A DNA stretch of 64,000 nucleotides from Bacillus paralicheniformis (lineage in GTDB: Bacteria > Bacillota > Bacilli > Bacillales > Bacillaceae): the NCBI RefSeq assembly GCF_001042485.2, contig NZ_LBMN02000008.1, positions 1 to 64,000 on the forward strand. Direction: 5' to 3'. The position numbers were made by a program, and so were the translations under genes. Below are positions 63,769-64,000 of the stretch, piece after piece. The notes under the pieces are model-generated. The model saw nothing but the letters and a program-made list of their open reading frames with translations, was not told where the DNA came from and did no database searches. The number at the start of each line of letters is the position of its first letter. The stretch's first letter is position 1.

Positions 63769-64000
63769 TCAGGATTGATCAGGCAAGATCGGATTCCTTA
63801 TTTCCATTATACTCCCATTTTCCAAAAACATACGGGGCACCCTTGAACTTATCATACAGGTAATTTCATAATTGATCGTCTGCAAATGTTGGGCGATTTC
63901 GTCGACTGAAATCCATTCGTCTTTTTGCTTCCCGATCAAGGTAACCTTTGTGCCGACAGGGTATTCTTCGGCGAGGGAAATCATGAACTGGTCCATGCAG
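63769..64000 (-). CDS. alr: alanine racemase Alr, C-terminal end (partial)
   Basis: The last 77 residues of a PLP-dependent alanine racemase making D-alanine for peptidoglycan. CMDQFMISL is the conserved active-site Cys-Met-Asp-Gln segment, and [12 protein letters not shown] [13 protein letters not shown] closes the family. The gene continues beyond the right edge. The same alr-ndoAI-ndoA-rsbR order is found in B. subtilis. Confidence 0.92.
   Translation of the reverse strand, partial: CMDQFMISLAEEYPVGTKVTLIGKQKDEWISVDEIAQHLQTINYEITCMISSRVPRMFLENGSIMEIRNPILPDQS

Overview
The window comes from a low-to-moderate GC Bacillus of the licheniformis group (B. licheniformis, B. paralicheniformis or a close relative). 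I infer this from near-identical B. subtilis-type backbone genes in B. subtilis order: alr, ndoAI-ndoA, rsbR-S-T-U-V-W-sigB-rsbX, tex (ydcI), cmpA, ydcK and the seven-gene trnS tRNA cluster (Asn-Ser-Glu-Gln-Lys-Leu-Leu). At the other end, tRNA-Arg and tRNA-Gly lead into a 16S gene. The backbone is interrupted by licheniformis-type accessory genes. Most backbone genes lie on the minus strand.

Layout. 1-0.43 kb: 16S start (partial), two tRNAs and tandem rRNA promoters. 0.8-2.7 kb: a myo-inositol-type sugar transporter whose promoter carries a cre-like box. 2.8-14.2 kb: a cell-surface module with a sortase, a 1970-residue LPXTG adhesin with eight CnaB-like repeats, a response regulator of REC-winged helix-BTAD type, and a divergent sensor kinase with two different kinase cores. 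14.3-17.4 kb: butanol dehydrogenase, Bcr/CflA efflux pump, Nudix hydrolase. 17.4-21 kb: sigV-rsiV-oatA, the lysozyme-stress ECF sigma system. 21-36.6 kb: hydrolases, transporters and paired regulators (two HxlR, one LysR), plus a toxin/immunity-like pair at 32.6-33.4 kb whose 90-residue toxin has the colicin E3 catalytic residues, next to a decayed phage holin.

36.6-49.7 kb is an integration hot spot. Four decayed copies of the end of the tRNA-Leu(GAG) gene, each with its terminator hairpin, lie at 36.6, 39.5, 46.3 and 47.7 kb, and the intact tRNA is at 49.6 kb. Between them sit paiAB with a MarR regulator, several frameshifted genes (yczE-like, ydeF-like, a secreted protein), an MFS pump, cspC, a fatty-acid desaturase, a small XRE/membrane operon and a GH11 xylanase. 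In B. subtilis the mobile element ICEBs1 uses the equivalent tRNA-Leu, so I read these copies as scars of past integrations.

49.6-64 kb returns to backbone: trnS, ydcK, cmpA, a large MMPL transporter, GNAT and TetR genes, tex, the complete sigma-B stress operon, the EndoA toxin-antitoxin pair and the end of alr.

The most noteworthy items are the orphan E3-type rRNase cassette with an odd translation start, the tandem tRNA-Leu scars, the adhesin/sortase/dual-kinase module, and several short or unusually started genes (a 29-codon ORF with a near-perfect Shine-Dalgarno, a likely CTG start, cmpA).
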